Assembly (NCBI RefSeq): GCF_000231035.2
Contig: NZ_KI912259.1
Coordinates: 122,274 to 154,796, forward strand
Source of the DNA: Saccharomonospora iraqiensis subsp. paurometabolica YIM 90007
GTDB taxonomy: Bacteria; Actinomycetota; Actinomycetes; Mycobacteriales; Pseudonocardiaceae
Reading direction: 5' to 3'
DNA length: 32,523 nucleotides
The position numbers and the translations under genes are program-made. Positions 30,270 through 32,523 of this stretch are shown piece by piece. Each line of letters starts with the position of its first letter. Position 1 is the stretch's first letter. Below the pieces are notes generated by a model. It was not told the DNA's origin, made no database searches, and saw only the letters and a program-made list of their open reading frames with translations.

Positions 30270-30698
30270 TCAGCCGTTCGTCAGCCCGGTGATGCCCGTG
30301 GCGTAGACGCCGTCGGCGAAGGTGGTGGTCAGCTTCTCCTCGTCGGCGGCGTCGGCGTCGTAGTCGGCCCACCATTCGACGAAGGTGTCGCCGGTGGCGG
30401 TGACCGGGGCGAGCCGGATCGTGCTGACGTAGCTGCGGATGGGGAACGGGCCGTCGAGCATGCGGTAGGTGTAGCTGTGGTCGACGTCGTCCAGCGTGAG
30501 CAGCTGCTCGCGGACGACGCCGCCGTCGGCCAGGGTCAGCCGCCGGATGGCGCCGACCTCACCCGCGCCGGGGCCGGGTTCGATCTCGCTGTGCGTGATG
30601 GCCGGGTGCCAGGAGGACAGGCTGTTGAAGTCGCGCACACGCCGCCACACCTGCTCGACGTCGCCGGGCACGATTCCGCTCGCGTAGGGCCGGGGCAT
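30270..30698 (-). CDS. SRPBCC-fold protein
   Basis: A 142-aa protein from ATG 30698, which directly abuts the stop of the TIM-barrel gene upstream. It shows the START/polyketide-cyclase-like fold: a start ASGIVPGDVEQVWRRVRDFNSLSSWHPAI, a central GAIRRLTLADGGVVREQLL, then the strand pair YTYRMLDGPFPIRSYVSTI and FVEWWADYD, and a long C-terminal helix. These proteins bind or transform small hydrophobic ligands. It is the last of three genes in one leftward operon, which suggests a part in the same unknown catabolic or detoxifying step. Confidence 0.85.
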   Translation of the reverse strand: MPRPYASGIVPGDVEQVWRRVRDFNSLSSWHPAITHSEIEPGPGAGEVGAIRRLTLADGGVVREQLLTLDDVDHSYTYRMLDGPFPIRSYVSTIRLAPVTATGDTFVEWWADYDADAADEEKLTTTFADGVYATGITGLTNG

Positions 30699-31541
30699 CT
30701 ACTTCTCCTTCGTGGTCGACAACGCCTTGAACTCGCGGGTGCGGGCGGTGAGCGCCTGTTCCACGGGCAGCCGCTCCATGCTGCTGGCGCCGTAGAAGCC
30801 GTGGCAGCGCTCGGTGCGCGCCAGCACGTACGAGGCGTCCTCCGGCGTGGCGATCGGGCCGCCGTGGCACAGCACCAGCACGTCGTCGCGGACCTCGCGG
30901 GCCGCGGCGGCCCACTCGTCGATCGCGGCGACACAGTCGTCCAGCGTCTTCGCGGTCTCCGCGCCGATCGTGCCGCCGGTGGTCAGGCCCATGTGGCAGA
31001 CGAGGATGTCCGCCCCGGCCCCGGTCATCGCGCGGGCGTCGTCGGCGGAGAACACGTACGGCGTGGTGAGCAGGTCCGCCCGCCGGGCGGCGGCGATCAT
31101 GTCCACCTCGTGCGCGTAGCCCATGCCGGTCTCTTCGAGATTCGTGCGGAACGTGCCGTCGATGAGTCCGACGGTGGGGAAGTTCTGCACACCGGAGAAA
31201 CCGAGGTCGGCCAGGCGGCGCAGGAAACGGTCGGTGTCCAGGAACGGGTCGGTGGCGTTCACCCCGGCGAGCACCGGGGTGTGCCGGACGACGGGCAGCA
31301 CCTCGTCGGCCATCTCGACGACGATGTCGTTGGCGTTGCCGTAGGCCAGCAGGCCGGCCAACGACCCGCGGCCCGCCATCCGGAAGCGGCCCGAGTTGTA
31401 GAGGACGATCAGGTCGATCCCGCCGTCCTCCTCGCACTTCGCGGACAGTCCGGTGCCCGCGCCGCCACCGACGATCGGCACGCCGCGCGCGGCCCGCGCG
31501 TGGAAGCCCTCCAGCAGCTCGCGCCTGTCGATCCGGGGCAC
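30699..31541 (-). CDS. Phosphoenolpyruvate hydrolase-family TIM-barrel protein
   Basis: A 280-aa protein from GTG 31541 behind a strong AGGAGG. Signature segments are [50 protein letters not shown] and [18 protein letters not shown], with [13 protein letters not shown] near the C-terminus. This is the PEP_hydrolase/Tm-1 C-terminal-like family. Members are usually found with a UPF0261/Tm-1-like partner, as here, with a single base between the genes. In tomato the two domains are fused in the Tm-1 virus-resistance protein. The bacterial reaction is not established to my knowledge; the name rests on family annotation. Confidence 0.87.
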   Translation of the reverse strand: MPRIDRRELLEGFHARAARGVPIVGGGAGTGLSAKCEEDGGIDLIVLYNSGRFRMAGRGSLAGLLAYGNANDIVVEMADEVLPVVRHTPVLAGVNATDPFLDTDRFLRRLADLGFSGVQNFPTVGLIDGTFRTNLEETGMGYAHEVDMIAAARRADLLTTPYVFSADDARAMTGAGADILVCHMGLTTGGTIGAETAKTLDDCVAAIDEWAAAAREVRDDVLVLCHGGPIATPEDASYVLARTERCHGFYGASSMERLPVEQALTARTREFKALSTTKEK

Positions 31542-31542
31542 G

Positions 31543-32523
31543 CTACCTCCTCGTCACGTCGTCGAACGCCGCCAGCAGTTCCTCGGCGAAGCCGGGGTCG
31601 TTGAGGTGCCGCGGCGAGCGGATCACCCGCCGGTCCGGGGTCTGCTCCACCTCGCGTTCGAGGGTGTCGAACAGCACGGCGTCCACCTCCGGATCGTGGA
31701 ACGGCTGTCCGGGCGCGTCCAGGGCCGACACGCCGCCCTCGGGGAGCAGGAACCGGACCGGACCGTCGCAGGCGTTGAGCTTGCGCGCCAGGAACCCGCC
31801 GATCGCGCGGGCCTCGTCGGCGGTGGTGCGCATGAGCGTGACCTGCGGGTTGTGCGGGTAGAACAGCCGGTCGGCGTAGTGCTGCGGCACGGTGTCCGGC
31901 GGGCCGAAGTTGACCATGTCGAGCGCGCCGCAGGAGCCGACGTAGGGGACGCCGGTGCGGGCGACGGCGTCCAGCCGGTCCTCCCCGGCGGCGAGGACGC
32001 CGCCCGCGACGAGGTCGCAGACCTCGGTGGTGGAGATGTCCAGCACGGCCGCGAGGTGTCCGTCGTCGGCGAGTTTCTCCATCGCCGCGCCGCCGGTGCC
32101 GGTCGCGTGGAACACGAGGCAGTCGTGGTCGTCGCCGAGCCGCCGGGTCACGGCGTCGACGCACGGGGTGGTGACGCCGAACATCGTCAGCCCGACGGCG
32201 GGCCGTTCGTCGGTGACGGCCACCGGGTGCGCGCACGCGCCCGCGAGGGCGTGCGCGGCGTTGCCGAGCACGCGGCGGGAGATGCGGTTCAGCCCCGCGA
32301 CGTCGGTGACCGAGTGCAGCATCGCGATGTCGCTCGCGCCGACGTAGGAGCTCACGTCCCCGGCCGCCATGGTGGACACCATGAACTTCGGGATGCCGAC
32401 CGGCAGCGCCCGCAGCGCGGGCGTCACCAGCGCCGTGCCGCCGGAGCCGCCGAGCCCGAGCACCCCGTCGACGTCGCCGTGGGCGGGCAGGAACCGCGCG
32501 AACGCCTCGGTCATCGCGGCGAC
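31543..32523 (-). CDS. Tm-1-like ATP-binding protein, UPF0261 family (partial)
   Basis: 327 codons are present; the N-terminus (about 75-80 residues) lies beyond the right edge, since the frame is open to 32523 and the family is about 400 aa long. The ATG at 32514 is probably internal. Features are [68 protein letters not shown] and [14 protein letters not shown]. The glycine-rich loops bind ATP in the Tm-1 structure. It ends one base before the PEP-hydrolase-family gene; together with the SRPBCC gene they form an operon read leftward. Confidence 0.88.
   Translation of the reverse strand, partial: VAAMTEAFARFLPAHGDVDGVLGLGGSGGTALVTPALRALPVGIPKFMVSTMAAGDVSSYVGASDIAMLHSVTDVAGLNRISRRVLGNAAHALAGACAHPVAVTDERPAVGLTMFGVTTPCVDAVTRRLGDDHDCLVFHATGTGGAAMEKLADDGHLAAVLDISTTEVCDLVAGGVLAAGEDRLDAVARTGVPYVGSCGALDMVNFGPPDTVPQHYADRLFYPHNPQVTLMRTTADEARAIGGFLARKLNACDGPVRFLLPEGGVSALDAPGQPFHDPEVDAVLFDTLEREVEQTPDRRVIRSPRHLNDPGFAEELLAAFDDVTRR

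Overview
The window looks like chromosomal DNA of a high-GC actinobacterium, most likely a filamentous Pseudonocardiales-type actinomycete. The reasons are strong G/C bias at third codon positions, frequent GTG starts, many 4-base start/stop overlaps, a DtxR/IdeR-type iron box and typical actinomycete accessory genes. The genus cannot be fixed from sequence alone.

Region 1 (1-11681) is a pair of divergent operons reading out of a 247-bp control region at 5255-5501. Leftward are an O-methyltransferase, an NDP-hexose 2,3-dehydratase, a class V PLP enzyme and a family 5 solute-binding protein without an export signal, each overlapping the next by 4 bases. Rightward are a short beta-propeller-like protein, an ATP-grasp ligase, a 398-aa protein I do not recognise (own RBS, hairpin behind it), a PRMT-like methyltransferase, a second paralogous propeller-like protein and an ABC1/UbiB-type kinase. 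No PKS, NRPS, terpene synthase or evident RiPP precursor is visible. The gene mix suggests specialised metabolism through an ATP-dependent ligase and sugar or amino-acid chemistry. It is the best candidate in the window for an undescribed system.

Region 2 (11735-16660) holds an HxlR-SCP2 regulator with a homocysteine S-methyltransferase, a DUF899 thioredoxin-like protein, an ArsR repressor, two deoxysugar-type methyltransferases (TylF/MycF-like and DesVI/TylM1-like) and a tRNA with a CAU anticodon.

Region 3 (16756-23965) is an NRPS-independent siderophore cluster read leftward from an iron box: PLP decarboxylase, IucA-type synthetase, amine N-hydroxylase, DesD/IucC-type synthetase and hydroxylamine acyltransferase. 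The set predicts a citrate-type bis-hydroxamate built from a decarboxylated diamino acid.

Region 4 (24128-30213) is accessory and partly decayed. It holds a TetR gene with a large internal deletion, an SDR gene with a C-terminal frameshift, a Nudix hydrolase, a run of small genes ending in GntR and HTH/TPR regulators, a 5'-truncated IS481-type transposase, and what may be the stump of a toxin gene with its immunity gene.

Region 5 (30270-32523) is a leftward operon: a Tm-1-like/UPF0261 protein (cut by the right edge), a PEP-hydrolase-family TIM barrel and an SRPBCC protein. No CRISPR array, rRNA or replication origin was seen.
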